Shown: positions 37,387 to 47,917, counted from the stretch's first letter. The stretch: 64,000 nucleotides of DNA from Zymomonas mobilis subsp. pomaceae ATCC 29192 (GCF_000218875.1 NC_015709.1:868001-932000); one strand, 5' to 3'. Program-made: numbers and translations. The notes: generated by a model not told the origin, from the sequence alone.

Positions 37387-38313
37387 CTATTTATCAACGG
37401 CGGGGAAAGTGTAATGGCGGCCACAAAATTCACAGTCGATTTGGATAAGGCCATTTTCATCGCCCATCTCTAAACGTTGTTCTTCTGGGAAACGCATAAT
37501 AATTTCTTTGAAATGGGCTTCACCACACCGGCAAGCTGTAGAAAGGGCTTTGGTCTCGGTAATTCTTATAGGCTTTTCTTCATGGAAAAGTCGCCAAATA
37601 ATATCTTCACAGCTTAAGGCGCTTTCTGTCAATTCTTCTGGTTTAATAGTCTGTCCCAAAGCACTGACATGATCCCATGCAGGGTTATCAAGTCCGGTAT
37701 GAGTTAACCGTTCCCCCTCGACCTCATTTTTGGGTAAATGTTGAAGTAATATGCCCCCAGCAATCCAGCCCTGTGCGGCTTTTGGGGGTTGAATGGCAAC
37801 CCGTGCCAAAGTTGGAATTTGTTCAGATTGAACAAAATAATTTTCGACTGCTGCTGTTAAAGAGTCGCCCGTTAAAGCAACAATACCTTGATAGCGTTCC
37901 TTTGTTATCGCCTGATCAAAAATAATAGCCAGATAGCCTTCGCCGACAACCTCTTTCAAGGAAGCATTCATCTCTAAATTTTCGACTTTATCCCGATCAA
38001 AATTAAGATAGCCTCTAAGAACACCATTGCGATAATCACAGACTAACAAGTCCAAAATTCCGCCTTCAGCTCTTATTTGTAAGGTTAATTGGCTCTCGTC
38101 CCCTTCTAGCAAAGAACCCAATAACGCTGTTAAAGTTAAGGCTTCTGCCAAAAAACGCGCAATGGCTAAGGGATAGCTATGATAAGATAGTATCTCGTCC
38201 AATACCGTGTTCAAACGAACGATACGCCCGCGCGCATCCAAGGCTGGCAGGGTAAAACTTAAGTATCGATCAAGACTATTAGACGGACTGTCCAACGGAT
38301 CATTTCCACTCAT
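37387..38313 (-). CDS. hslO: Redox-regulated chaperone Hsp33
   Basis: Hsp33 is a holdase activated by oxidation of four zinc-binding Cys. The 308-residue product has the N-terminal chaperone domain and, at the C-terminus, the CxC and CxxC pairs (STACRCGEAH and DCEFCGRHYTF), so the redox switch is intact. It starts after the argF terminator, so it probably has its own promoter. Confidence 0.94.
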   Translation of the reverse strand: MSGNDPLDSPSNSLDRYLSFTLPALDARGRIVRLNTVLDEILSYHSYPLAIARFLAEALTLTALLGSLLEGDESQLTLQIRAEGGILDLLVCDYRNGVLRGYLNFDRDKVENLEMNASLKEVVGEGYLAIIFDQAITKERYQGIVALTGDSLTAAVENYFVQSEQIPTLARVAIQPPKAAQGWIAGGILLQHLPKNEVEGERLTHTGLDNPAWDHVSALGQTIKPEELTESALSCEDIIWRLFHEEKPIRITETKALSTACRCGEAHFKEIIMRFPEEQRLEMGDENGLIQIDCEFCGRHYTFPAVDK

Positions 38314-38336
38314 TTATACCTCACAGAAGCCTGCTT

Positions 38337-38366
38337 ATAAAAAGTAAGCCGACAAAATTGTCGGCT
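38337..38366 (-). terminator. Terminator of the argD-argF unit
   Basis: On the minus strand AGCCGACA and TGTCGGCT form an eight-base stem around ATTT, followed by TACTTTTTAT. It separates argF from hslO. Confidence 0.75.
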
Positions 38367-38448
38367 CACTCTCTAATATAATTTCAATAGCGCTCATTAC
38401 ACCCCAAAGCTGTCATTATACCCAAGCTTTAGCAATCCATTGATTGTA

Positions 38449-39393
38449 TTAAGCGGATAAATGGCCAAGGGACCATAACAAAACCGATTTTTGAGCATGA
38501 AGGCGATTTTCTGCTTCATCCCATACAACAGAATGTGGGCCATCGATAACGGCATCGACAACCTCTTCTCCACGATGAGCCGGCAGACAATGAAGGAATA
38601 AAGCCTGATCACCGGCATGGGCCATCAAGGCCTCATTAACCTGATAAGGCTGCATAGCCTTTATCTTGGCCTCGGCATGGGCTTGCCCCATAGAAACCCA
38701 TGTATCGGTTACAATAACATCGGCGCCTTTAACCGCAGCGAAAGGATCATGGGTAACTTCAACATTACCCCCGTTCTTTCGAGCAGCAGCCACTAAATCG
38801 GGATTAGGCTCATAACCGGCAGGGCACGCGGCAATTACCGAAAAACCCATCATACTGCTAGCTTCGATAATAGAGTGCAATACGTTATTGCCATCCCCTA
38901 ACCATGCCCAGCGTGTACCTTCTAGCTGGCCTTTATGTTCAATCACTGTCAACATGTCAGCCAGAATCTGGCAGGGATGGGATAAATCGGTTAGGCCATT
39001 AATAACGGGTACCGTCGCATATTCTGCCAAAGTTTCAATTTTGGTATGCTCATCCGTGCGGATCATAATAGCATCGACATAACGCGATAAAACTCGCGCT
39101 GTATCAGGAATGGTTTCGCCACGACCGATCTGCATAGAACCCGATTCCATGACAATGGTCGTGCCACCAAGCTGACGCATCCCGACATCAAAAGAGACGC
39201 GTGTTCGGGTAGAATTTTTTTCAAAAATCATACCTAAAATAGACCCCGATAAAGGGGCATCAGCATCAACTCTACCTTTTGGCCAAGTGGCACGCGCTTT
39301 TTTACGTGCCAGCGCATCAGCTAACATAGCTTTAATGGCAGCGGGACCTGCATCCGCAAAATTCAAAAAATGACGACGTTTGGAATGCGCCAC
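38449..39393 (-). CDS. argF: Ornithine carbamoyltransferase
   Basis: ArgF makes citrulline from ornithine and carbamoyl phosphate. The 314-residue product has the carbamoyl-phosphate site [15 protein letters not shown] near residue 58, the later motif HPCQILADM near 135, and the ornithine site with [13 protein letters not shown] near 265. It follows argD by 29 bases on the same strand, so arginine-biosynthetic genes are co-transcribed. Confidence 0.96.
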   Translation of the reverse strand: MAHSKRRHFLNFADAGPAAIKAMLADALARKKARATWPKGRVDADAPLSGSILGMIFEKNSTRTRVSFDVGMRQLGGTTIVMESGSMQIGRGETIPDTARVLSRYVDAIMIRTDEHTKIETLAEYATVPVINGLTDLSHPCQILADMLTVIEHKGQLEGTRWAWLGDGNNVLHSIIEASSMMGFSVIAACPAGYEPNPDLVAAARKNGGNVEVTHDPFAAVKGADVIVTDTWVSMGQAHAEAKIKAMQPYQVNEALMAHAGDQALFLHCLPAHRGEEVVDAVIDGPHSVVWDEAENRLHAQKSVLLWSLGHLSA

Positions 39394-39422
39394 AACAAAT
39401 ACCTTTATATTATCACCTAAAA

Positions 39423-40613
39423 TCAGGCCGCCGCTGCTGGAGAATAACTTTTTAAGCCAGCTTCCAACTTTTCGATAAATTCAGCGATGTGTTTTTCTTC
39501 GATAACTAAAGGCGGTAATATCCGGATGACATTATCAGCGGCAGCTACCGTTAACAGAGCATGATTATCTCTTAGATGGGCAACAAAGTCGCGCGGCTGC
39601 ACGGTTACTTTAATGCCCCGGATCAATCCTCGGCCCCGAGCTTCGAGACAAAGTTCAGGATATTTTTTGACCAGTTCGTTCAGCTTTTCTTCTAAGATTT
39701 TGCCCATCTTAATAACATGATCAAAGAAGCCGTCTTCCATAATCACGTCAAGAATGGCCTGACCGGCCGCCATAGCCAGAGGATTGCCGCCATAAGTAGA
39801 GCCATGCGTACCGAATACCATACCTTGTGCCGCATATTCAGTTGCTAAACAGGCCCCTAATGGAAATCCGCCGCCGATGCCTTTTGCCACAGCCATAATA
39901 TCAGGCGTGAGGCCATATTGTTCATGCGCAAAGAAGGTTCCAGAGCGTCCATACCCGCATTGTACTTCGTCAAAAATCAGCATCAGGCCTTTTTCGTCGC
40001 AAATCCGACGCAGGCCATGAAGGAATTCATCGGTTGCCGGACGAATGCCGCCTTCACCTTGAATAGGTTCTACCAAGAACCCTGCTGTATGATCATCAAC
40101 TGCCGCTTCTGCTGCGGCAAGGTCGTTGAAATTCAAGACTTCAAACCCCGGAAGCAAAGGTTCAAAGCCATCCCGCATTTTCGGTTGATTGGTAGCAGAA
40201 ATAGCCCCCAGCGTACGACCATGGAAAGCATTTGAAAAGGCAATCAGCTTAGTACGCTGAGGATTGCCGGTGACATAGTGGAAACGACGGGCGGTCTTAA
40301 TTGCACATTCAATCGCTTCAACGCCTGAATTGGTAAAAAAAACGGTATCGGCAAAGCAATGCTTTAATAAACGCTTAGCAAAAGCCTCACCCTGTGGGGA
40401 ACCATAAAGATTCGACACATGCATTAAGGTCGCCGTTTGCTCTTGAATGGCTTTTACAAGATGAGGATGACCATGACCTAAAATATTAACAGCAATACCA
40501 CTGGCAAAATCCAGATAACGATCCCCGTTTTCACTGATTAAATAACAGCCCTCACCGCGTACCGGACGTACGGCACAACGAGGATAGACAGGCATTAGTG
40601 GCGCTATGGCCAT
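39423..40613 (-). CDS. argD: Acetylornithine/succinyldiaminopimelate aminotransferase
   Basis: ArgD is a class-III PLP aminotransferase of arginine synthesis, often also used for lysine. The 396-residue product has [18 protein letters not shown] near residue 30, [16 protein letters not shown] near 95, [14 protein letters not shown] near 213, and the PLP lysine in [17 protein letters not shown] near 240. The ATG at 40613 follows GGGAG. It is upstream of argF. Confidence 0.95.
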   Translation of the reverse strand: MAIAPLMPVYPRCAVRPVRGEGCYLISENGDRYLDFASGIAVNILGHGHPHLVKAIQEQTATLMHVSNLYGSPQGEAFAKRLLKHCFADTVFFTNSGVEAIECAIKTARRFHYVTGNPQRTKLIAFSNAFHGRTLGAISATNQPKMRDGFEPLLPGFEVLNFNDLAAAEAAVDDHTAGFLVEPIQGEGGIRPATDEFLHGLRRICDEKGLMLIFDEVQCGYGRSGTFFAHEQYGLTPDIMAVAKGIGGGFPLGACLATEYAAQGMVFGTHGSTYGGNPLAMAAGQAILDVIMEDGFFDHVIKMGKILEEKLNELVKKYPELCLEARGRGLIRGIKVTVQPRDFVAHLRDNHALLTVAAADNVIRILPPLVIEEKHIAEFIEKLEAGLKSYSPAAAA

Positions 40614-40682
40614 CTTTTATTCTCCCTATCAACTAGGCCGGACGCTGGCAGGATGCCGCGTCAGGCGTAGGATTAACCAAAG

Positions 40683-40706
40683 AAAAAAGGCAGCCCACAG
40701 GCTGCC
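40683..40706 (-). terminator. Terminator of gcrA
   Basis: On the minus strand GGCAGCC and GGCTGCC form a G+C-rich stem with a short loop, followed directly by six T residues. It lies between gcrA and argD. Confidence 0.88.
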
Positions 40707-40849
40707 AATAATCAAAATTTATACGCATAGTGTTACTAAGGTGCAACCCCGTGTGCCTATAACTTTTTAGCAAAAATATGGATTCCACCCTGTATAATAT
40801 AATTCCTTTATGCCTCATCAATATCCCGATGCACTAAAGGCGTATTTTC

Positions 40850-41515
40850 TTAAGATCGATTACGAGGAAAAGGTATTTGGGGCGTGGGCCGCCGATCACG
40901 GCGTGGTAACTGCGCCTGATAAGCCACTGAACAATGTTCAAGACAATAGGGAAAACCGGGGTTAACAGGCTTGCCACAAAAATGGAAATCGGGTTCACCC
41001 GGATGTCCCATAGGCCATTTACAGATACGATCGGTCAAATCCAAAAGCGACGTCTTATCTGCAATTTCCGGTGATGGTTTCGCAGGGACTAAACGACGGG
41101 GCGGTGCCGGTGGAATGGGGGCTGTCTGCTCACCGGGAACCTGACGCTGAAAGCCACCCGGTCCAATAGAACGAATTATTGTATGAGTAGCCTTTTTTTC
41201 TTCCACTTGCGGGGCAACGATCGGTTCTGGTGCTTTGACTATTCTTGTTGCTTTTGGCTGTTCGATCGTTGGCTGCACGGGTGCCGTTCTAGCCGTGGAT
41301 TTTATATCTTCTTTTTCTTTATGCGTATGATCAGATGTATCATGATGATCACTGTTTTTAACAGGAGAAGGCCGTGCCTGTAATCCCAATCGATGCGCTT
41401 TGCCTATAACAGCATTACGACTGACATCGCCCAGTTTTTCAGCGATTTGACTGGCAGTATCACCCGCTTCCCATAATTTTTTTAACTGCTCGATTCGTTC
41501 TTCGGTCCAGGCCAT
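40850..41515 (-). CDS. gcrA: Cell-cycle regulator GcrA
   Basis: GcrA is an alphaproteobacterial sigma70-binding transcription factor that responds to adenine methylation of GANTC sites made by CcrM. The 221-residue product has the distinctive N-terminal domain MAWTEERIEQLKKLWEAG and SRNAVIGKAHRLGL. A long Pro/Lys/Glu-rich linker follows, then the C-terminal region RICKWPMGHPGEPDFHFCG and NPGFPYCLEHC, which is typical of the family. It is a single-gene unit with its own terminator. Confidence 0.95.
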   Translation of the reverse strand: MAWTEERIEQLKKLWEAGDTASQIAEKLGDVSRNAVIGKAHRLGLQARPSPVKNSDHHDTSDHTHKEKEDIKSTARTAPVQPTIEQPKATRIVKAPEPIVAPQVEEKKATHTIIRSIGPGGFQRQVPGEQTAPIPPAPPRRLVPAKPSPEIADKTSLLDLTDRICKWPMGHPGEPDFHFCGKPVNPGFPYCLEHCSVAYQAQLPRRDRRPTPQIPFPRNRS

Positions 41516-41671
41516 TTCATTCCTCGCAATCTATTGATTAAGCCGACCTAATGCATAATCAAGCCGGTTGTTTTCTTGTTTTACATTTTTCAATGTAAAT
41601 TTATTTAAGCTGGGGCACTTCCCGGTAGGAACAGACTTGCAGCCAAAGCGAACAAGCTTTAGCGAAAAGAT

Positions 41672-42493
41672 ATGGTCAAACTGTCTTCCACTAGTCAACG
41701 CCCTTTTGGTAAAGCCACAATAACTTCTATCAATTGGGAAGGTCTTTACGCCCTCTATGTGAAGGAGGTAAGACGCTTCTTCAAGGTGCAAATGCAGACA
41801 ATCTGGGCACCTGTCATGTCGACCTTGTTATTTTTAGTCATTTTTACCGTTGCATTGGGGGGCGGTCACAAAACACTGGGATGGGATTTTGCAGCCTTTG
41901 TTGCCCCAGGTCTTATTGCCATGGGCATGATGCAAAATGCCTTTGCTAATGCCAGTTTCTCACTTTTAGTAGGCAAAATGCAAGGTACTATTTTAGATTA
42001 TCTTATTCCTCCTATCGGATCCAAAGAGCTAATAGCAGCCTTATTGGGGGCTGCAATGACACGGGCTTTTTTGGTGGGCTTCTTTTTGTGGTTAGCCATG
42101 GCTTTTTGGCCCCATGTTCATTACAATCCTATGCATATAGGCGCTGTCTTTTTGTTCGGTTTTCTAGGGGCTATGATGCTAGCGCTTATTGGTCTGCTCA
42201 CTTCTGTCTGGGCCGATAAATATGATCATGCAGCTTCAGTTTCTAATTTCATTATTCAACCATTGGCACTTCTTTCCGGCACATTCTATTCTGTTCATAG
42301 CCTACATGGCCTGTTTTATGATTTCAGTACATGGAATCCCTTTTTTCATGTAATCTCAGGTTTTCGTTATGGCTTTATTGATGTTGCAGATGCCAATGTC
42401 ACGATAAGCGCTAGCATTCTGATTGCAGTTAATATTATTCTTAGCCTCGTAGCCTATTTTTTAATTGCGCGCGGCTGGAAGTTAAAATCCTGA
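41672..42493 (+). CDS. ABC-2 type transporter permease
   Basis: The 273-residue product has about six membrane segments and the ABC-2 pattern VQMQTIWAPVMSTLLFLVIF near residue 40, followed by GMMQNAFANASFSLL and LSGTFYSVHSLHGLF near 205. Such permeases export polysaccharide, lipid or drugs together with an ATPase. No ATPase gene is adjacent, so the partner is unlinked or shared. The substrate cannot be inferred. Confidence 0.85.
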   Translation: MVKLSSTSQRPFGKATITSINWEGLYALYVKEVRRFFKVQMQTIWAPVMSTLLFLVIFTVALGGGHKTLGWDFAAFVAPGLIAMGMMQNAFANASFSLLVGKMQGTILDYLIPPIGSKELIAALLGAAMTRAFLVGFFLWLAMAFWPHVHYNPMHIGAVFLFGFLGAMMLALIGLLTSVWADKYDHAASVSNFIIQPLALLSGTFYSVHSLHGLFYDFSTWNPFFHVISGFRYGFIDVADANVTISASILIAVNIILSLVAYFLIARGWKLKS

Positions 42494-42528
42494 TTCTACC
42501 CTTAGATAATATAGCAAGTGATATACAG

Positions 42529-42563
42529 AAAAACGGATCCGGTATAAACCAGATCCGTTTTTT
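42529..42563. terminator. Bidirectional terminator between the ABC-2 permease gene and clpA
   Basis: The arms AAAACGGATC and GATCCGTTTT pair perfectly around a 12-base loop, with T-rich and A-rich flanks. It lies between convergent genes. Confidence 0.85.
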
Positions 42564-42622
42564 ATAGCGCAAATGAAGAGAGTGATGGGCTAAGGTTATC
42601 AGCCCATCTTCTCTATGAAGGA

Positions 42623-44944
42623 TTATTCACTGGCAGCTTCACTGGCCTTTTTACTACTTTTAGCCTTTTTGCTGATGGAAGGCGCGCCTGGGACGATTTC
42701 AAAGCTAGGTTCATTGTCTTTCATATGAACTTTTACTTCACCACCATCTACGAGCTTCCCAAACAGTAATTCTTCTGCCAATGGCTGTTTGATCTTCTCT
42801 TGAATCAGGCGGCCCATTGGGCGGGCACCATAAAGACGATCATAGCCTTTTTTACCCAACCATTCGCGCGCTTCGTCATCAAAAGCGATGTCAACCTTCC
42901 GGTCTGCCAACTGGATTTCAAGTTCAAGGATGAACTTATCAACCACACGCTGGATCATATCCGGCGACAGATAGCTAAAGGGAACGATCGCATCCAGACG
43001 ATTACGAAATTCTGGTGTAAACATCGTTTTAATCGCCTCGTAATCTTCACCCTCACGCGTGAGATCACCAAAACCAATCGTTTCCCGTGCCATGTCAGAG
43101 GCACCCGCATTACTTGTCATAATCAAAATAACGTTACGGAAATCGACCGTTTTTCCATGAGGGTCAGTCAGCTTTCCGTTATCCATCACCTGCAACAAGA
43201 TATTGAAGAGATCAGGATGCGCTTTTTCAATTTCATCCAATAACAAGACCGAATGTGGATTCTGCTCGATGGCATCCGTTAAGAGGCCGCCCTGATCATA
43301 ACCGACATAACCCGGAGGTGCACCGATCAAACGGCTGACAGAATGACGCTCCATATATTCAGACATATCAAAGCGTTTCAGCGGAATGCCTAACAGCGAA
43401 GCCAACTGACGTGCCACTTCTGTTTTACCAACCCCGGTTGGACCAGAGAACAGATAGTTACCAATGGGCTTATGCGGATCGCGTAAACCTGCACGGCTTA
43501 ACTTAATGGCAGAAGCCAAAGTTTTAATGGCCTTATCCTGACCAAAGACCACACGCTTCAGATCAGTTTCAAGGTTAGCCAATACCTGACTATCATCATT
43601 GGACACTGATTTCGGTGGGATGCGTGCCATAGTAGCTACGACCGCTTCTACTTCTTTTGCCGAGATAACCTTACGTCTTTTAGACGGTGCTACCAACATC
43701 TGGGCAGCCCCTACTTCATCAATGACATCAATGGCCTTGTCAGGTAATTTCCGATCATTAATGTAACGTGCGGAAAGCTCTACCGCTGAGCGGATAGCAT
43801 CCGAGGTATAGCGCACATTGTGATGCTGCTCGAAAGAAGGCCGCAATCCCGAAAGGATCTTGACGGCATCCTCTATAGACGGCTCAACCACATCGATTTT
43901 CTGGAACCGCCGCAAAAGCGCTCTGTCTTTTTCAAAGTGATTCCGAAATTCTTTATAGGTTGTTGAACCGATACAACGGATAGCACCACTCGATAACGCC
44001 GGTTTCAAGAGGTTAGAAGCGTCCATTGCTCCGCCAGAAGTCGCGCCTGCCCCAATGATGGTATGAATCTCATCAATAAACAGAACCGCTTTTGGCTGCT
44101 TTTGAAGTTCAGACACAACGGCCTTCAAACGTTCTTCAAAATCACCCCGATACCGAGTACCCGCTAATAGCGCGCCCATATCCAAAGAATAAATGATCGT
44201 GCCTTTTAAGACTTCTGGCACTTGATCTTCAATAATCTTACGGGCGAGTCCTTCCGCAATGGCCGTCTTTCCAACGCCTGGATCGCCGACATAAAGCGGA
44301 TTATTTTTAGAACGCCGACATAATATCTGAATAGTGCGATCAACTTCGGCAGACCGACCGATCAAAGGATCAATGCGCCCAATTTCGGCTTTCTCATTCA
44401 GATTAACCGTGAACTGCTTCAAAGCGCTCTCATTCTTTTTAGCGACTTCAGCAGGACGCTGCGGTGCTTTTTCTTCCTCATTCTGGGTTTCAGGCGTTGC
44501 AAGTCCACCTTTTCCCACACCATGACTTAAAAAGCTTACAGCATCCAAGCGGCTCATATCCTGCTGCTGGAGGAAGTAAACCGCATAGCTTTCACGCTCG
44601 GAGAATAAAGCGACTAAAACATTCGCCCCCGTGACTTCATCGCGTCCCGATGATTGGACATGCAAAATAGCCCGCTGAATAACACGCTGGAAACCGCTTG
44701 TTGGCGAGGGATCACTGTTCCCCTCAATTTTCAAAGCATCCAGTTCAGTATCTAGATAGGTGGTAATAGAGCGCTTTAATTCAGCAAGATCAACGCCACA
44801 GCCTGCCATGACCTTCGACGCATGTTCGTCGTCAATCAAAGCCAGCAACAAATGTTCCAGCATAGCATATTCATGGTGACGGCGGCTAGCAATCGCAAGC
44901 GCATTATGAAGTGTCTGCTCAAGGGCTTTGGCAAAAGATGGCAT
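42623..44944 (-). CDS. clpA: ATP-dependent Clp protease ATP-binding subunit ClpA
   Basis: ClpA unfolds proteins and feeds them to ClpP. The 773-residue product has the N domain (MPSFAKALEQTLHNALAIA onward), two AAA+ modules with Walker A GDPGVGKTAIAEGL near 210 and GPTGVGKTEVARQL near 490, and the IGF loop (RETIGFGD near 610) that docks on ClpP. The tail is Lys/Ser/Ala-rich. I choose ATG 44944, preceded by GGAGTGGG; the open frame extends 17 codons further upstream without conservation. The clpS gene that often precedes clpA is not there. Confidence 0.96.
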   Translation of the reverse strand: MPSFAKALEQTLHNALAIASRRHHEYAMLEHLLLALIDDEHASKVMAGCGVDLAELKRSITTYLDTELDALKIEGNSDPSPTSGFQRVIQRAILHVQSSGRDEVTGANVLVALFSERESYAVYFLQQQDMSRLDAVSFLSHGVGKGGLATPETQNEEEKAPQRPAEVAKKNESALKQFTVNLNEKAEIGRIDPLIGRSAEVDRTIQILCRRSKNNPLYVGDPGVGKTAIAEGLARKIIEDQVPEVLKGTIIYSLDMGALLAGTRYRGDFEERLKAVVSELQKQPKAVLFIDEIHTIIGAGATSGGAMDASNLLKPALSSGAIRCIGSTTYKEFRNHFEKDRALLRRFQKIDVVEPSIEDAVKILSGLRPSFEQHHNVRYTSDAIRSAVELSARYINDRKLPDKAIDVIDEVGAAQMLVAPSKRRKVISAKEVEAVVATMARIPPKSVSNDDSQVLANLETDLKRVVFGQDKAIKTLASAIKLSRAGLRDPHKPIGNYLFSGPTGVGKTEVARQLASLLGIPLKRFDMSEYMERHSVSRLIGAPPGYVGYDQGGLLTDAIEQNPHSVLLLDEIEKAHPDLFNILLQVMDNGKLTDPHGKTVDFRNVILIMTSNAGASDMARETIGFGDLTREGEDYEAIKTMFTPEFRNRLDAIVPFSYLSPDMIQRVVDKFILELEIQLADRKVDIAFDDEAREWLGKKGYDRLYGARPMGRLIQEKIKQPLAEELLFGKLVDGGEVKVHMKDNEPSFEIVPGAPSISKKAKSSKKASEAASE

Positions 44945-45644
44945 ATTCCCACTCCCTATTCCTAATGCATCGGATAAAAATCCGATGCCTAACAACTCGT
45001 ACTATTCAGTATATTGGTATGGCCTATCCATTTATCAACACAATGAATTATCAATAATCGAAAAATAAAACAAAAAACATATTTACTTTATAAAAATGCG
45101 GATTTTAACCAGCATCGACTATAAAAACTCAGGGCAAATCCTCTGCCATAAAAAGCTGTTTGTAGCATTTAAGGATACTCCTGAAATTTCCTGAAGGAAT
45201 AGAGAAACTAAATCGAGAACCCCTATAACGCCTGAACGATAGAAGGATTTTTTGTTTTTAGAATAATCCGATTCCACAGAGAATAAGGTTGACGTTCCTT
45301 ATCGTGAAGTCAATAGAACATTAAAAAATAAGCACGTAAAAATAGCGCTAATAAGAAAAAATATTACAATAACAGTCATTAATTTTAGACATAAAGAATA
45401 TTTTTTGAGAAAAATTTAAATTAAATAATAATTAAAAATAGAGTATCTTGTATTAGATACAGATTATAAATCTAAAATAATAACTGTAATTATATAGAGT
45501 TATCAGCAAAAAATTCTTAAGAACGTTGAGAGATTCACTTATTCTCATTTTGAGAAATACAGAATTTTTATCTACTTTTTGGAATGTGTTCTTAGAAGTC
45601 TTTGAATATCTTAAAAATCAGATATTTTATTCGATAATGTAATC
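44945..45644. other. 700-bp non-coding region upstream of clpA
   Basis: This A+T-rich region lies between clpA and tRNA-Gln. It must contain the clpA promoter. I find no frame of useful length on either strand, and in particular no clpS. No strong hairpin or repeat is visible. Confidence 0.55.
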
Positions 45645-45718
45645 TGGATGCCCCGTGTGGATTCGAACCACAATTGACGGAGTCAGAGTCCGTAGTCTTA
45701 CCTTTAGACGACGGGGCA
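45645..45718 (-). tRNA. tRNA-Gln (anticodon CTG), CCA encoded
   Basis: The minus strand gives a 74-base cloverleaf. The acceptor arm is TGCCCCG with CGGGGCA, the anticodon stem ACGGA/TCCGT closes the loop CTCTGAC with anticodon CTG, and the T arm is TGTGGTTCGAATCCACA. The CCA end is encoded. It reads CAG codons. Confidence 0.95.
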
Positions 45719-45911
45719 ACAGTTGAGCTGCGAACTAATGCGGCAATAAGCTGCTGTCAACCCTCTTCCCCAAAATTACCTCATTTTCATAAAAAATCCT
45801 TCCCTCTTCAAACAGGTAGGATGCTTGCCGCCAGCGGTTCGCCGCTATACTATCCTTGTAACAAATCGGTAATTTTGCCTTTTATTTTTTACTATGTAGG
45901 ACAAGACGATT

Positions 45912-47012
45912 ATGGCCCCACAGAAGTTTAGGGCCGTTCCGACTTTTAAACAACGGTCGGGCGGCCGTTATCCGTCCGTACCCGATCTCGCCGAATCTCC
46001 TAAGAATCCTTGTGTTACCGCTCGTCCTCGTATTTATGGGGCACTTGATCTTGGCACTAATAATTGTCGTCTTTTAATCGCCCGCGCAGAAAAACGTGAT
46101 TTTATGGTTGTTGATGCTTTTTCTCGCATCGTTCGCCTTGGAGAAGGGTTAGCCGCCAGTCAACGCCTATCCGATGCCGCTGTTGAACGCGCCTTGGGCG
46201 CTTTATCTATATGTGCCGAGAAACTGAGAAGACGTAATGTTTTTTTAGTGCGCTCTGTAGCGACTGAGGCCTGCCGGAGTGCTTTAAACGGCCAGCAATT
46301 TGTTCAGCGTGTTTATAAAGAAACCGGTATTATACTGGAAATAATCTCGGCTGAACAAGAAGCCCAACTAGCCGTGCTCGGCTGCCACATGTTACTGACG
46401 CATAAAGATATTCCCTCTCTTATTTTCGACATCGGCGGTGGATCAACCGAGCTTATTTTGACGATGAGCGATCATAACGGTCCAAAAGTATTAGACTGGA
46501 TTTCAGTACCTTGGGGCGTCGTGTCTTTAACAGAAAGCCTGGGTTATCGGGGAGAAAGCCGGACTGAACGTACGCACGCCTATCAGGCAATGAAAGAATG
46601 CGTTAAAAAAATCTTTAACGCTTTTGCAGATAGGTTAACCAAACAAAAACTTGCCCCTCGTAGTTTACTTGGGACAAGTGGCACCGTTGCGACATTGGGA
46701 AGTATTTATCTGGATTTACCTCGCTATGATCGCCGTATGGTTGATGGTTTGATAGCACCCACTTCTGCGCTTCGAAAAATAAGTCAGGCTCTTTCTATAA
46801 TGTCTGTTAAGGAAAGAGCCAAAATAGCTTGTATTGGCGAAGATAGAGCAGATTTGATCGTAGCTGGCTGTGCTATTTTGGACGCCATTGTTGAAATATG
46901 GCCGATCACAACCGTTCACATCGCTGATCGGGGTATAAGAGAAGGTATATTACGCGACCTTATTGCCCGCTATGGATGTTATCGCAGACCCTTCAATCGA
47001 GAGAGATTTTAA
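45912..47012 (+). CDS. Ppx/GppA-family phosphatase (exopolyphosphatase-type)
   Basis: The 366-residue product belongs to the actin-like ATPase fold. It has YGALDLGTNNCRLLIA near residue 42, RSVATEACRSA near 115, and FDIGGGSTELIL near 175. It has only the two N-terminal domains and lacks the C-terminal HD and further domains of E. coli Ppx and GppA, as usual in alphaproteobacteria. It hydrolyses polyphosphate or pppGpp; which one cannot be told. Its stop overlaps the rlmE start by one base (TAATG). Confidence 0.88.
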   Translation: MAPQKFRAVPTFKQRSGGRYPSVPDLAESPKNPCVTARPRIYGALDLGTNNCRLLIARAEKRDFMVVDAFSRIVRLGEGLAASQRLSDAAVERALGALSICAEKLRRRNVFLVRSVATEACRSALNGQQFVQRVYKETGIILEIISAEQEAQLAVLGCHMLLTHKDIPSLIFDIGGGSTELILTMSDHNGPKVLDWISVPWGVVSLTESLGYRGESRTERTHAYQAMKECVKKIFNAFADRLTKQKLAPRSLLGTSGTVATLGSIYLDLPRYDRRMVDGLIAPTSALRKISQALSIMSVKERAKIACIGEDRADLIVAGCAILDAIVEIWPITTVHIADRGIREGILRDLIARYGCYRRPFNRERF

Positions 47013-47689
47013 TGAAAAGTCCAGGCCATCAACGGGTAAAAACGGCACGCAGAAGAACAGCGGCATCCACCCGTTGGTTAGAGCGTCAACTTAACGATCC
47101 TTATGTCCAAAAAGCGCAAAGTGAAGGGTATCGTTCGCGGGCAGCCTATAAATTATTAGAACTTGATGAACGCTTTTCCTTATTAAAAGGGGCAAAGCGT
47201 ATCATCGATTTGGGTATTGCCCCAGGGGGCTGGAGTCAGGTTGCAAGAAAAAAAGCACCCCAAGCCAAAATTGTCGGCATTGATCTTTTAGAGGCCGCGC
47301 CCATTGAAGGGGTCACTATTTTTCAAAATGATTTTACCGATCCAGTGGCACAGCAACACCTCATCGAAGCCTTAGGCGGTGCTGCCGATCTCGTTCTTTC
47401 CGATATGGCTGCCAATACTATCGGCCATGCTAGAACCGATCATCTACGAACAATGGCGCTTGTTGAAGAGGCTGCTATTTTCGCCAGTGAAACGCTTCAC
47501 GAGGGAGGATCTTTTGTCGCCAAGGTTTTGGCTGGCGGTGCTGACAATGACTTAGTCGCGCTTTTAAAGCGTCTTTTTGGTCACGTAAAACATGCCAAAC
47601 CCCCTGCCAGTCGTCGGGAATCTTCGGAATGGTATGTCATTGCACAAAATTTCAAAGGGATTCCGTTTAATCAAGAAAACGATATTTAG
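47012..47689 (+). CDS. rlmE: 23S rRNA 2'-O-methyltransferase RlmE (FtsJ/RrmJ)
   Basis: RlmE methylates U2552 of 23S rRNA during late 50S assembly. The 225-residue product has the SAM motif IIDLGIAPGGWSQVA near residue 62 and the catalytic K-D-K-E set, visible as RAAYKLLELDERF, LVLSDMAAN and SFVAKVLAGG. Start at ATG 47012, coupled to the ppx-type gene; the frame is open 12 codons further upstream inside that gene. A basic N-terminal extension (KTARRRTAA) is typical of alphaproteobacterial members. Confidence 0.94.
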   Translation: MKSPGHQRVKTARRRTAASTRWLERQLNDPYVQKAQSEGYRSRAAYKLLELDERFSLLKGAKRIIDLGIAPGGWSQVARKKAPQAKIVGIDLLEAAPIEGVTIFQNDFTDPVAQQHLIEALGGAADLVLSDMAANTIGHARTDHLRTMALVEEAAIFASETLHEGGSFVAKVLAGGADNDLVALLKRLFGHVKHAKPPASRRESSEWYVIAQNFKGIPFNQENDI

Positions 47690-47917
47690 TATATTAATAT
47701 AAAAATGTTATTTTAATAAAAAAAATTATTTATATTTATAATATAATGTCTTTAATAAAGATTAACATTCTTATAAAACAATTTTTAATCCTTTAAACCT
47801 TAAATAGATACTGAACCACGTAACACCAGATAAATTCGGCCTACACCCTAATGATGCAATACTATTGTGAGAAATTTTAGGCATTAGATTTGGGTGGGCT
47901 GAACAGGGGATGTGAGC

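Noticed and set aside
45645-45718. tRNA-Gln as attachment site of the prophage
   Set aside because: It lies 4.3 kb from the phage block with three intact chromosomal genes between them, and I see no repeat of its 3' end near the phage genes.
45674-45931. 85-codon plus-strand frame over tRNA-Gln and the ppx upstream region
   Set aside because: It overlaps the tRNA and the start of the ppx-type gene and encodes nothing recognisable.
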